This document shows, in pieces, positions 1-9,700 of a DNA stretch of 48,186 nucleotides; the stretch's first letter is position 1; every line of letters starts with the position of its first letter. A program made the position numbers and the translations under genes. The notes beneath the pieces are model-generated. The model did no database searches and was not told the DNA's origin. It was given only the letters and a program-made list of their open reading frames with translations. Source of the stretch: Planctomycetota bacterium. Its GTDB lineage: Bacteria; Planctomycetota; GCA-002687715. The DNA is taken from assembly GCA_002687715.1 (NCBI GenBank), contig NZBC01000123.1:1-48186 (forward strand), written 5' to 3'.

Positions 1-1442
1 AAGCAGAGCACCTGCCGCAGGGACGACAACCCGTCGACGTCGACGGCCTGCGCGACGCGCCCGCTCTTCGCGGAGACCCCGATCTCCGACAGCTGCTCGA
101 GGATCGCCACGAGCGCATCGTGTGCGTCGTACCAGGCGTCGACCGCCGACGAGACGAGTTCGCCGTTCGGCTCGCGCAGCGAAGGCCCCGCGTCGACCAC
201 CGCCGCGACCGCAACCTCGGCGGCGTGACGGCGCTCGTTCAGTTCCGCTACGGATCGGAGCGTCGCATCTTCGGCGGCGCGCAGCTCGGCGGCAGCTCGC
301 CACTGGGAGAACCCGATCGAGGCCCCCACCGCAACGACCACGAGGAGCGCGGCCACCACCGCGGCGCGATACCGACGAGTCCACAGCGCGAGCCACTGCA
401 ACGGACTGTAGGTCGCGGCCACGAGGGTGCGCCCGTCGAGCCACGCCTGCACGTCCTCGGCCATCGCGGCCGCAGACGCGTAGCGGTCCGCCGGCTCCAT
501 CGCCATCGCCTTCTCGACGACCGCCGCGAGTTCGCGCGGCAACGGACGTCCGGCCATTCGTTCGACGAGCGGCACCCATCCACCAACCCGCGCGAGTTCG
601 ATCGTCTCGGCCGCAGTGTCTCCCCGGTACGGAGCTTCGCCGCAGAGGATGCGGTAGAGAATCGCACCGAGCGAATAGACGTCGGTGTGCGGACCGATCT
701 CGGCGGCGTCCCCCCGCGCCTGCTCCGGTGGCATGTACGCAGGCGTCCCGAGCACCTCGCCTTCGAGTGAGTGTTGGCCGCCGTCGTCATGGCGCAGCGT
801 TTCGACGTCGCGCACCTCGTCGTCATCCAGGATGCGCGCGACCCCCCAGTCCATGACGAGGACCTCGCCGAACGCGCCGACCATGATGTTCCCGGGCTTG
901 AGGTCACGATGAACGACACCGCGACTGTGTGCGAACGCGACGGCGTCACACGCCTTGATGAAGATCCGCAGCCGGTCGGTCAGCGCGACGTGATCGAGAT
1001 CGGGCACACGACGCAGCACCTGTCCCAACGACTCGCCTCGCACCAACTTCATCGTGAAGTACGGCCGCCCTTCGGCATCGAGGCCCAGCTCGTGGACGGG
1101 ACAGATGTTGGGATGGTCGAGCTGCGCCTGGATCTGCGCCTCGGACAGGAACCGGGCGATCTGCCGCGGTCCCGCTCCGGCCGCGAGCATGACCTTGATC
1201 GCGACGTCGCGACGGAACGTCCCGTCCCGACCCGCGAGGACGATCCCCATGCCTCCGCGACCCAACTCGCCGGTCAAGCGGTAACGATGATCCGGGTCGG
1301 GGAGCTCCGCCGCGTCCTCACCCAGCACCTGGTCGAGACGGCCCAGCCCGGCCACCTCGAGTGGCGCTGCTGAAGGCTTGCAGGGCAGCGTCGCCTCGGG
1401 GTCGGGCTTCGTGTCCTTGGGGGTCGGGGTCTGTTCGCTCAT
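1..1442 (-). CDS. Ser/Thr protein kinase, C-terminus cut by window edge
   Basis: About 480 residues are visible and the gene runs off the left edge. I translated it from ATG 1442 (MSEQTPT). It has a full protein kinase domain at roughly residues 54-340: Gly-rich loop GRGGMG (61-66), ATP-binding Lys in AIK (83), catalytic HRDLKPGN (Asp 180), DWG in place of DFG (198-200) and GTPAYMPPE in the activation segment. A membrane helix follows at about 359-378, so the kinase is cytoplasmic and the C-terminal part, with a helical Ala/Glu-rich start, probably lies outside. DWG kinases with this layout are common in planctomycetes. The ligand or output is unknown because the sensor half is missing. It is transcribed divergently from the small lipoprotein at 1565. 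Confidence 0.93.
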   Translation of the reverse strand, partial: MSEQTPTPKDTKPDPEATLPCKPSAAPLEVAGLGRLDQVLGEDAAELPDPDHRYRLTGELGRGGMGIVLAGRDGTFRRDVAIKVMLAAGAGPRQIARFLSEAQIQAQLDHPNICPVHELGLDAEGRPYFTMKLVRGESLGQVLRRVPDLDHVALTDRLRIFIKACDAVAFAHSRGVVHRDLKPGNIMVGAFGEVLVMDWGVARILDDDEVRDVETLRHDDGGQHSLEGEVLGTPAYMPPEQARGDAAEIGPHTDVYSLGAILYRILCGEAPYRGDTAAETIELARVGGWVPLVERMAGRPLPRELAAVVEKAMAMEPADRYASAAAMAEDVQAWLDGRTLVAATYSPLQWLALWTRRYRAAVVAALLVVVAVGASIGFSQWRAAAELRAAEDATLRSVAELNERRHAAEVAVAAVVDAGPSLREPNGELVSSAVDAWYDAHDALVAILEQLSEIGVSAKSGRVAQAVDVDGLSSLRQVLC

Positions 1443-1564
1443 CGTCGCCTACCCATGCCGTTCGGAACGTATCGGGGCCGGACCTTTGGGGACAGATCCG
1501 ATCCTCCCTATGATGACGGACTCGATGGAGCGGCTCCAGTTCGACCCCGAACCCCTGGAGCCCA

Positions 1565-1774
1565 ATGATGCGCCTCTTTCGCAATCTCGTCCTTCTCGCC
1601 CTGCTGGCCGTCGCGCTGACCGGATGCCACCTCGGATACAGCCACGGCTACCAGCAGTGCGAGGAGCCCTACTACCCCTCTCAGCCGCACCTCGGCCATC
1701 GCAGAGGGCACCACCACCAACCGCCCCACCATGGCGGAGGAGGGGGACACCCGGGCCACCACCGGGGCCGCTGA
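1565..1774 (+). CDS. Tiny His/Gly-rich lipoprotein
   Basis: 69 residues. The N-terminus is a lipoprotein signal: MMR, a hydrophobic stretch, then lipobox LTGC with Cys 21. The mature part is very short and low in complexity, with many His (HHH, PHH, HPGHH) and Gly and a basic end. A GGAG sits 4 nt before the ATG at 1565; the second ATG at 1568 is an equally possible start. The His-rich tail could bind divalent metals, but that is inference from composition only. No family is recognised. It converges on the lipoprotein at 1812, with a hairpin between them. Confidence 0.7.
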   Translation: MMRLFRNLVLLALLAVALTGCHLGYSHGYQQCEEPYYPSQPHLGHRRGHHHQPPHHGGGGGHPGHHRGR

Positions 1775-1783
1775 TCAGGGACC

Positions 1784-1808
1784 GGCGGGACGCGAGTCAC
1801 GTCCCGCC
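1784..1808. terminator. Hairpin between convergent genes
   Basis: GGCGGGACG (1784-1792) pairs perfectly with CGTCCCGCC (1800-1808) around a 7-nt loop. It fills the 37-bp gap between two convergent lipoprotein genes, so it probably serves both as a terminator. There is no T-run on either side, so intrinsic termination is not certain. Confidence 0.5.
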
Positions 1809-1811
1809 TGC

Positions 1812-2189
1812 TCAGAGGGGCTTCTGGCCGAGGACCGCCACCTGGGCGCGCCCGGCGTTGTTCGCCCCCTCCACGTCGACCTTGAAGCGCGCTGGTCGTT
1901 CCTGCGAGTTGCAGATCTCCATCGTACGAAAGCGGTCCCCGGCGCCTTCCCACGTCTCCCCCGCACCGAGCGACGTCGTACCGACGGTCTCACCGCTCGC
2001 GGCGCGACGGCGTAGTTCCACGCGACCCGGTCCCACGTTGGTCACGATGATCCGTCCCCCCTCGACCCCGACGATGGCGGCGTATCCGGGGCGAACCTCG
2101 CTCGCAACCTCCGTGGAGATACCCCCGCAGGCGAAGAAGAAGACCGAGGCGAGGAACGCGAGCAGGATGGGAAAGGCGCGGGTGACCAT
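1812..2189 (-). CDS. Small secreted/lipoprotein of unknown function
   Basis: 125 residues from ATG 2189. The first about 20 residues form a hydrophobic signal (MVTRAF... VFFFAC) ending at a Cys. The -3 residue of this lipobox is Phe, so lipidation is likely but not canonical. The mature part reads like a small beta-sandwich: GRIIVTNVGPGRVELRRR, then GETWEGAGDRF and a final strand pair. I recognise no family. It is the last gene of a minus-strand run that includes the CxxCH membrane protein 44 bp upstream, so co-transcription is plausible. A longer reading of this frame into the neighbour is spurious. Confidence 0.75.
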   Translation of the reverse strand: MVTRAFPILLAFLASVFFFACGGISTEVASEVRPGYAAIVGVEGGRIIVTNVGPGRVELRRRAASGETVGTTSLGAGETWEGAGDRFRTMEICNSQERPARFKVDVEGANNAGRAQVAVLGQKPL

Positions 2190-2233
2190 GGCGGGATCAT
2201 ACCCGTCACCACCCGATGCGGAGCGACGTCGGT

Positions 2234-3043
2234 TCAGGTCGACGGCGGAGGCGAGGGGCGTCCGAACCACATGTCGACGAGACCCGCGAGCAGCGCCGTC
2301 ACGAGCGCCGCGCCGTAGACGGCCCCGCCGCCCAGCAAGAGCCAGACGAAACCCGGATTGAGGCGCGCGAGCCACATCCCGGCGAAGTCCGCCAGCAAGC
2401 CGAGAAAGCACAGCATCACGACGCCGTGCCGGAACCAACGAGGCCACGCGGTCATGAGCAACATCCCGGCCGCGATCAGCGTGAATACGGGGATGCTGAG
2501 CGCGTGCGCGTGGGTCGACTGCGCGAGGATATCGACCGAGATCGGATCGAGCTTCTTCGAGTAGGCCACCTTCTCGACCGCCGGCAGATTGTGCAGCGGT
2601 ACCGTCGCACCGATGCCGTCGCCTTCCTTCGCCCCCGGCGAGTGGCAGCGCGTACAGCGCTCGTCGATCACGTCCGCAGGAGCCAGCGCTTCCTCGGGCG
2701 CATCTTCCGGGAGCTCGTCGTACTGCTCCTGCAGCGCGCTGGGTTCGGTCAGTTTGAGCCAGGACCGGAGGAGCTCGACTTCCTCCGTGGGCATGCCTTT
2801 CACGTAGTCCTTCCGGTGCTGCGAGTCGTCTTCGAGCACGACCAGCAACCGCGCGGGGCGGTTCACGCCGTGATACGTCCCCTCGACATCGAGAACGGTC
2901 AACCCCTCTTGCCCGTCCTTCCGGCCGACGTGGTGCGACATGAAGTACAGCGACGCCGTATAGCCTCCGCCGATGACGAGCGCGAGGCACGAGACCGCGA
3001 TGCGGAGCTCGAAGCTGAAGTCGCGAAGGCGGACGAGCTTCAT
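2234..3043 (-). CDS. Membrane protein with one c-type heme motif (CTRCH)
   Basis: 269 residues. One membrane helix near residues 14-34 is followed by an extracytoplasmic segment with a single heme-attachment motif C130-T-R-C133-H134. Three more helices lie at about 182-200, 207-223 and 231-253. A HAH pair just before the second helix could be another metal or heme ligand. The protein probably carries one covalent heme on the outer face of the membrane and passes electrons, but no partner oxidase or reductase is in view. Its start is 3 bp after the stop of the Gfo/Idh gene upstream, so the two are almost certainly one operon. An ApbE gene further upstream hints at redox maturation in this block. 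Confidence 0.85.
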   Translation of the reverse strand: MKLVRLRDFSFELRIAVSCLALVIGGGYTASLYFMSHHVGRKDGQEGLTVLDVEGTYHGVNRPARLLVVLEDDSQHRKDYVKGMPTEEVELLRSWLKLTEPSALQEQYDELPEDAPEEALAPADVIDERCTRCHSPGAKEGDGIGATVPLHNLPAVEKVAYSKKLDPISVDILAQSTHAHALSIPVFTLIAAGMLLMTAWPRWFRHGVVMLCFLGLLADFAGMWLARLNPGFVWLLLGGGAVYGAALVTALLAGLVDMWFGRPSPPPST

Positions 3044-3046
3044 GGA

Positions 3047-4285
3047 TCAGACCTTGAACAGGCTCGGGTCGATCTTGATCTCGGCGTTGGCGAGCACGGC
3101 TTCATGCGCCTTGATCGACACCGCGGCCGCGTACAACCCGTCGAGCGCGGTACAGCACACGGGTTTGCCCTCGGTCGCGCTCTGCAAGAACCGCTCGAGG
3201 GAGTAGTGCAGCTCGGGGTGTGGCAGTCCGACGCCGTCCTTGAGCCTACCCTGGGCGGCGAGCTGGGTCGCGTCGGCGATCAACGTGATGCCGCTCTCGT
3301 CGTGGAACTGCTGGCGGTTCGCATACACCTCCCAACCCTGGACGGGAGCGTCAGCCTCCTTGAACAACCAGCCGTGCCGGCCGGCGAGCTTGATCGTGCC
3401 CATCGTTCCGTTGAGCAGGGCGTGACGCGACCCGAACGAATTCGCGAGCGTCGCATCGAAGAGCATGCTGACGCCCTCGCCGAAGTCGAACTGGCAGAGC
3501 ACGGTGTCGGGGATCTCGCGGCCGTCGTTGTGCAGCATCGTCGACCCGACACCACGAACCGACACCGGCGTCTTCCTCGTGAACCAGCGGATCGCATCGA
3601 ACCAATGGCTGCCGAACTCACCCGGCAGACCGGACGACGTCGCCTGGTAGAGCCGCCAGTTCAGCACCTTCTCGCGAGAGGCATCGCTCGTCGCCAGCCG
3701 CCACGTCGTCTTGCGGTGCCACTGGCAGCGTGCCGAGATCAGGGTCTCGATGGAGCCGGAACGATAGAACGACCGGGCCAGCTTGTAGACCGGGTTCGCG
3801 CGCGCGTAGTGCCCGACCTGGAACGTCGTCTTCGCGGACAACCCGGCCTTGGCGATCGCCTTGGCGTCGTCGATCGTCGATGCCATCGGCGCCTCGCAGT
3901 AGACGTGCTTGCCCGCGCGGAGCAACCCGATGACGACGTCCTTGTGGAGATGGGTCGGGGTCGCAACGAACACCGCAGTGACGCCGGCGTGCGCCGCCAG
4001 CATCTTGTTCCACTCCGAATAGCCCTTGGCTCCGGTGGTTCGGCGGAGCGCGCGCCGGAGCCGACGCTTGTCGAGCTCGCAGACCGCCGCCACGTTGACG
4101 CCTTCGATCTTCGCAAGCTCGGCGAGGATGTCTCGACCCTGTCGCCCGCCCCCGATGACCGCGACGTCGATCGCGCGACGGGGACGCCAGACAGCTTCGA
4201 GTTCGGCAGCTGAGGGAACGATGGCGGCGGCCGCGGCAAGACCGGCGGCCGAATGAAGGAACTCACGACGATCTGTGGAAGACAT
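3047..4285 (-). CDS. Gfo/Idh/MocA family oxidoreductase with Tat-like signal
   Basis: 412 residues. The N-terminus DRREFLHS followed by an Ala-rich stretch is a twin-arginine leader, so export across the inner membrane is predicted. A Rossmann NAD(P) site follows (VAVIGGGRQG), then ATPTHLH and the family C-terminal fold. The usual catalytic EKP tripeptide reads CEAP here (VYCEAPM), so the family Lys is replaced by Ala. The protein may bind a nucleotide without normal dehydrogenase activity. Family members oxidise or epimerise sugars and related polyols; the substrate is unknown. It is followed after 3 bp by the CxxCH membrane protein. Confidence 0.93.
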   Translation of the reverse strand: MSSTDRREFLHSAAGLAAAAAIVPSAAELEAVWRPRRAIDVAVIGGGRQGRDILAELAKIEGVNVAAVCELDKRRLRRALRRTTGAKGYSEWNKMLAAHAGVTAVFVATPTHLHKDVVIGLLRAGKHVYCEAPMASTIDDAKAIAKAGLSAKTTFQVGHYARANPVYKLARSFYRSGSIETLISARCQWHRKTTWRLATSDASREKVLNWRLYQATSSGLPGEFGSHWFDAIRWFTRKTPVSVRGVGSTMLHNDGREIPDTVLCQFDFGEGVSMLFDATLANSFGSRHALLNGTMGTIKLAGRHGWLFKEADAPVQGWEVYANRQQFHDESGITLIADATQLAAQGRLKDGVGLPHPELHYSLERFLQSATEGKPVCCTALDGLYAAAVSIKAHEAVLANAEIKIDPSLFKV

Positions 4286-4408
4286 GACGTGGGTATCCTA
4301 CGTCGTGGAGACCAGGATATCAGGGGCGCCCGCGGCCCGCGGATTCCAGCTCCGTCATGCGGCAACCGTCGCGAAGCTCGCACGCGGCAGCCACCAGTCG
4401 GCCCCGCG

Positions 4409-5371
4409 TCATTCCGAATCGTGCGAGCGGAACTGATGCGCTGAGGACTCCCTCCGTCCGTCGCCGTGCACGATGAAGCAGCCGACCGCAGCAGGGCTCG
4501 CAGACACGACGAGAGCCGTCGACCACGCGTCCGCCCGCACGGCCTCCGTATCGACGACCGCAGCGAGCGCCACGTCACCGGCGGAAGCCCCCGTCCGGGG
4601 GTCGAGGATGTGGCCACCGACGTCCACGGAACGACCGTGTGGAGCGGAGACGGACAGCGCCTCACCGTCGCCGAGGACGCAGCGGGCCAGCGGCCGTTCC
4701 GGGACCAGAGGGTCCGCGACGCCGACGATCCAGCCCTCCGCATCCGGCGGGGCGCCGCGTGCGATCACCGTGCTGGTGCCCCCGTGGATCAACGCGCAGC
4801 CGACGTCGTGGTCATCGAGGATCTGGGCGGCGCGGTCGAGGGCCCAGCCCTTGCCGACGGCTCCGAGGTCGAGGCTCAGACCTGCGGTGGCGAACCGGAT
4901 GGCGTGGCGGTCGGCGTCGAGGGCGACGCGATCGAACCGGTGGGCCAACGGGACCGGGTTCGAGTCGTTCTCGGACCCAGGCTCACGGTCGCCATGGAAC
5001 CCCAACCGCTGCATCACCGCGCCGAGCGCGGGGTCGAACCGGCCATCCGTCGCTTCCCAGAGGTCGCGGCAACGCTCGAGCAGCCGGAACACCTCCGGCG
5101 CGAGCGAGACCCACCCGGCGGCCGCGTGGCGGTTGGCGTGGCTGACCTGGCTGTCCCGGCGGAAGCGGCTGAGATGGCGGTCCCAGAGCGCGATCTCTTC
5201 GAGGGCTTCCTCGCCCGCGGCGCGCAACTGGGTCTTATCGTCCCCGCCGAGCACCAGCTCGAAGCGGGTGCCCATGGCGGGGACGGCGAGGCGGAGGACG
5301 GGCGGGGTCGCGCTCAGAGGGCGACGGCCCGCATGTTCTTCTTGTCGTAGCCGAACGCCTTGCCCTCCCAC
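4409..5371 (-). CDS. ApbE-family FAD:protein FMN transferase
   Basis: ApbE enzymes transfer FMN from FAD onto a Thr/Ser of target redox proteins, with Mg. Family marks seen: AMGTRFEL at the start of the domain, DLGAVGKGWALDRA, IHGGTSTVIARG, and GGHILDPRTGA near the C-terminus. No signal peptide or lipobox is visible, although many homologues are exported. The start is uncertain. GTG 5371 overlaps the upstream Gfo/Idh gene by 58 bp. CTG 5317 overlaps its stop codon. ATG 5275 would cut into the first strand of the domain. Near-overlap with the upstream gene shows one operon. No clear flavinylation target with a Dxx[S/T]GAT site lies in the window. Confidence 0.9.
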   Translation of the reverse strand: MGGQGVRLRQEEHAGRRPLSATPPVLRLAVPAMGTRFELVLGGDDKTQLRAAGEEALEEIALWDRHLSRFRRDSQVSHANRHAAAGWVSLAPEVFRLLERCRDLWEATDGRFDPALGAVMQRLGFHGDREPGSENDSNPVPLAHRFDRVALDADRHAIRFATAGLSLDLGAVGKGWALDRAAQILDDHDVGCALIHGGTSTVIARGAPPDAEGWIVGVADPLVPERPLARCVLGDGEALSVSAPHGRSVDVGGHILDPRTGASAGDVALAAVVDTEAVRADAWSTALVVSASPAAVGCFIVHGDGRRESSAHQFRSHDSE

Positions 5372-6576
5372 ATGGAGCGGGCAGCGAGGTCGACGATGAC
5401 CATGATCTTCAGACCGATCTCGACCGGGCTGAGGACCGTACCGCGATCCCGCGAACGCTGGAGGAGGTCGATGCGCAGCTCATCTTGGCTGGAGCTGCGA
5501 TTGAACTTGTGGTTCTCGCGGTCGATGTCCTCGGACCAGATGTTCTCCGGGGTGAGATTGCAGTTGTTCCCGGAGAGGGCCAGGTTCGCCTTGTAGCCGC
5601 GGACCTGGGGCGCCGGGCTCGTCGCGTTGCAGGTCGAACCCCACACCACCATGGTGTGTCCGTTGTCGAACTCGATGGTCAGGTTGACCTGATCGAAGTT
5701 CTCCATGGCCATGTCGATGTTGTGAACGCCCGTCGCGACGATGCGCTTCGGCCAGCAGTCGCCGAGGAGCTTCACCATCGGCGTCATCTGGTGGACCAGG
5801 AGGTCACCGATGATGCCCGTCGAGAACTTCTTGTACCGCCGCCAACGGTGGTACACGAGCGGGTCCCACTTCTGCGGACCGAGGGGGCCGCACCACGCCT
5901 CCCAGTCCAGGTTCGGACCGGGGACGATCGCCTTCTCGACCCGGTAGTAGTTCCACTCACCCGCCTTCGAGTTGCGGCAGTACCCGGTGACGCTGGAGAC
6001 GGGCTTGCCGATCTTTCCGGCTTTGATCAGCTCCTCGGCCTTGTGGTACTTCGGATCGGTCACGTACTGAGTGCCGACCTGAAGCATGCGGTCGCTGCCC
6101 TTCGCCGCGTGGTAGAGGCGGACGGCGTCCGGCAGGTCATACGTCATCGGCTTCTCGCAGTAGACGTCCTTGCCGGCCGCCATCGCGTCGATGGCCATCT
6201 GCGCGTGCCAGTGCTCCGGGCTGGCGATCCAGACGCAGTCGACGTCCTGGTTGGCGAGGAGGTCCTTGTAGTAGCGGTACGCCTTGACGTCGATGCCTTG
6301 CTTCTTCTTGGCGGCGGCGGCGTGACGGTCGACCCGCGGTTTCGCGACGTCGCACACAGCGACGAGCTTCAGGTTTTCCTTCTTGGCCTTGGCGATCTTC
6401 ATGAGCGAGCCGCAGTGCCCGCCGCCCATGCCGCCGACGCCGATCACGCCGACGCCGATCGCGTCATTCGGGCCGGAACCGAAATCCCGGCCAGGTGCGG
6501 TGGACGCCGAAAGGGCCACAGCCCCCGCGGCAGCCGCCGACGTCTTGATGAAACCTCTGCGGTTGGTGTCTGACAT
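5314..6576 (-). CDS. Gfo/Idh/MocA family oxidoreductase with Tat signal
   Basis: 420 residues from ATG 6576. I preferred this start to the one 57 bp upstream because it begins the twin-arginine leader directly (NRRGFIK, then an Ala-rich stretch) and has GGAG 8 nt before it. NAD-binding Rossmann motif GVIGVGGMGGGH, then ASPEHWHAQ and the canonical catalytic CEKPMT are present, so unlike its neighbour at 3047 it looks catalytically complete. The C-terminal half is the family alpha/beta substrate domain. The substrate is probably a sugar or polyol, but it cannot be read from sequence. The gene heads the minus-strand block that continues with ApbE, and is divergent from the glycosyltransferase at 6741. 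Confidence 0.94.
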   Translation of the reverse strand: MSDTNRRGFIKTSAAAAGAVALSASTAPGRDFGSGPNDAIGVGVIGVGGMGGGHCGSLMKIAKAKKENLKLVAVCDVAKPRVDRHAAAAKKKQGIDVKAYRYYKDLLANQDVDCVWIASPEHWHAQMAIDAMAAGKDVYCEKPMTYDLPDAVRLYHAAKGSDRMLQVGTQYVTDPKYHKAEELIKAGKIGKPVSSVTGYCRNSKAGEWNYYRVEKAIVPGPNLDWEAWCGPLGPQKWDPLVYHRWRRYKKFSTGIIGDLLVHQMTPMVKLLGDCWPKRIVATGVHNIDMAMENFDQVNLTIEFDNGHTMVVWGSTCNATSPAPQVRGYKANLALSGNNCNLTPENIWSEDIDRENHKFNRSSSQDELRIDLLQRSRDRGTVLSPVEIGLKIMVIVDLAARSMWEGKAFGYDKKNMRAVAL

Positions 6577-6740
6577 CGCAGGAACTCCGGTAGGTACAGG
6601 GATTGAAGGACGGGCATCATACCGCAGTCCCAAAGAGACGCTAAACCGGCAGATCCGTACCGGTTCGTCGCGTTGAAGCCCCCGGCCCCGGCCGCCCGAA
6701 GTGACAAAGATAGGCGCCTTGCTATCATCGATGCTTCGCG

Positions 6741-9700
6741 ATGAAGATCCTCATGATCACGCACGGTTTCCCGCCGGAGTGCAGCGGGGGAACCGAGTCC
6801 CACGTCCAACGGCTGTGCCGCGAACTCATCGAGCTCGGCCACAAGGTCGAGGTGCTGTGCGGATCGCACGAAGGCGCCGGGGTGGGCAACTGGGAGCCCC
6901 AGCTCCGGCACTCGGAGTACCACGGCATCCCCGTGCACCGCCTCCACCGCACCGGGCTCTTCGTAGACAACTGGGAGAAGAGCCTCGCGCCTGAGGTCGA
7001 GCCGCTCCTCCAGTACCTGATCAAGGACTTCTCGCCGGACATCGTCCACGTCCATCACTGGATCCGGCTCACCCGCAACCTGGTCGAGATCTGCCACGAC
7101 CTCGGCATCCCGGCGGTATGCACGCTGCACGACCTGTGGACGACGTGCCCGATCGCGTTCCGAGTCCGCGAGGAGACCCACTGCGGGCGTGACGTCGGTC
7201 CGACCAATTGCGTCGGCTGTGTTCCCGGCGGCGAGAACATGTCCGAGGACGAGATCCAGCGGGAGCTCGCCCTGTTCCGCGACGACACCCGAAATGAGCT
7301 CGACCTCGTCCGCCGGGTCATCGTGCCAAGCAACGCCCACCGCGACGTCGTGCTCGCGCACATGCCGTGGCTCCAGGGCAAGTTCCGCGTCGTCAATCAC
7401 GGCAACATCTCCACCTTGCGGCGACGGCGTCCGCGCAAGGGAGACTTTCCGTCTGGACCGCTCCGCATCGGACACTGGGGCCACCTCTCGTTCTTCAAGG
7501 GCCTCGACGTCCTCCTCGAGGCGCTGCAGGGCTTCGAGCACCGCGAAGAGGTGGAGCTCGAGTTGTTCGGGGAGGTCGTCTATCCCGGCGAACGCGAACG
7601 CGTCGACGAGCTGGCGAAGGACCTCAACATCACCTGGCACGGCGCCTATAGGCCGAAGGCGCTCACCAAGGTCCCGATGGACATCGCGATCATCCCGTCG
7701 CGGTGCAGCGAGTCGTGGAGCTTCGTCCTCGATGAGGCGTTCCTGCTCGGCCTGCCCGCGATCGTCCCCGACCGGGGGGCTCTGGCCGAGCGCATCAATG
7801 GCGCGGGCGCTATCTATCTCGCCGACGACGCGCGCGACCTTCGACGCGTGCTGGGAGAGATCTTCAAGAGTCCGGAACTGCTCGAACAGTGGAAGCTGTG
7901 CATCGCGCCCCTCCCGCTGATGCGCCAGCACACCCGTTCCATCGAGTCCGTGTACCACGAGGTGCTCTCCTCCCGCGCTCCCCTGCCCCGCACGCCCCCG
8001 GCCCTGCGAGCGCGTCGGCTCCACGTGCGCAGCTATCAGCTCGAAGCGCGCAACCGACAGATGGAGGACGAACAGGGGAGGATCAAGAACCTCGAGAGTG
8101 ACTACGGCAAGGCAAAGAAGACTCTGGAGGAAATGGAGTACTACCACGGCGAAAAGGACAAGGAGCTCGATCGTCTCTCCGGCGTGGTGGAGAACTTCAA
8201 CGAGAACAACGTCGACCTCGAGGCCCTGAAGGAGGTGGCGAAGGCCAAGGAGGATCTTGCCGACGAAGCGCGCAAAGCCAGAGACGAGCTCGTCGAAACG
8301 GCACGCAAGGTCAAGACGCTCGAGAAGAAGGACCGCAAGAAGCAGCGGCGGGTCGAACGCACGCGGAGCGACCTCGAGGACATGTCGACGCGCATCGTGC
8401 AGCTCGAGAAGGACCTCGGCGAGCAACAAAAGTCGGCGCAGGAACTCCAGGCCGAGAACCGTGAGCTCTCCGACACCCGCACGCAGCTCGAACGCGAACG
8501 TGACGAGCTCACCGAGAGCCGCGGGACTCTCGAGGCTACCAGCATCGAACTCAAGCGCCGCCGGGACGAACTCGAGCAGTCCGTCGCGACCCGCTCCGCG
8601 GAGATGGGATCCCTCGAGGAGAAGCTCACCGAGGTTCTCAGGACGAAGCACTCGCTCGTCACCCGGGGCGAGGAGCGGATCTCCGAGGTCGAGACAGAGT
8701 TGCAGAACGAGCGCACGGCCATGCGATCCCTGCGGGAAACGCTCGAGTCACAGCAGAACCGGCTCAAGGTCCTCGAGGGCCACGGCACGACGCTGGGCGA
8801 CCGGTTGAAGTCGCTTGGGTCGAACCTGAGTGAGATCGTGCACGACGTCTCCACGCGCCTCGACGACAAGGACCTGACGGCGCTGACCGATGGGCGCGCC
8901 CCGGAGTCGGACGCGCTCGACTGCGCGCCCACCAACGGCGGCGATGGAGACGACTCACTCGCCAGGGAGCTCGACCGCGCAGAATCCGACGTCACCCGAA
9001 TCATCGACCACGTCGTGGACCGGCAGGGGTGGCTCCAGACCCAGCTCGGGCAGCGCGACCAGCTCATTCTGGAGATGGCGAAGTCACTAGACGGCCTCCT
9101 CGACACGGTCGAGAGCCTCGAACGCAAGCGACGCGGGACGACGAGTAGTGGAACCTCGAAGACCGGGGTCAAGCGGCCCGGCGACCGCCTCAAGGTGCTG
9201 ATGGTCGTCCACCAGTACCTGCCCCACCACGTCGCGGGGACCGAGGTCTACACGCACAACCTCGCCAAGGAGCTGTCCCGCCGCCACGACGTGCTCGTCC
9301 TGTCGGCGGAGTCGGATCACTCGCGCCCGCGCTTCGAAGAGAGCCGGCACGAAGTCGACGGCGTCCCGGTTCACCAGGTCATCCACAACTACAAGTGGGA
9401 CCACTTCCGCGAGACCTACGACTGCCCCGAGGCCGATGCGATCTTCCGTCGCGTCGTGCGCGAGGAACAGCCCGACATCGTCCACATCCAGCACCTGCAC
9501 TACTTCTCGGCGAACTTCGTGACCATCGCGCGCTCGCGGGGCATCCCGGTCGTCTACACCCTGCACGATTACATGCTCATGTGTCCGCGAGACGGCACGC
9601 TCCGCCGAGAAGACGGTGAGCTCTGCGAGGGTCCCGCGCCGGCGAACTGCCGCGATTGCATCGCCCACCACGACCTCGCGGACACACCCGCGCCGGTGCT

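Noticed and set aside
2234..3043. Possible ApbE flavinylation site DGIGAT in the CxxCH protein
   Set aside because: The known target pattern is Dxx[S/T]GAT; here the Ser/Thr is missing and spacing is one residue short.
2216..4213. Long plus-strand open frame (665 codons) opposite the Gfo/Idh and CxxCH genes
   Set aside because: Its sequence is Arg/Asp/Val-rich and lacks any domain, while the opposite strand encodes well-known families. High GC makes such antisense frames common.
6444..8651. Long minus-strand open frame opposite the glycosyltransferase
   Set aside because: It is the antisense of the GT4/coiled-coil gene; its Glu/Leu/Val-rich content mirrors the coiled coil codons.
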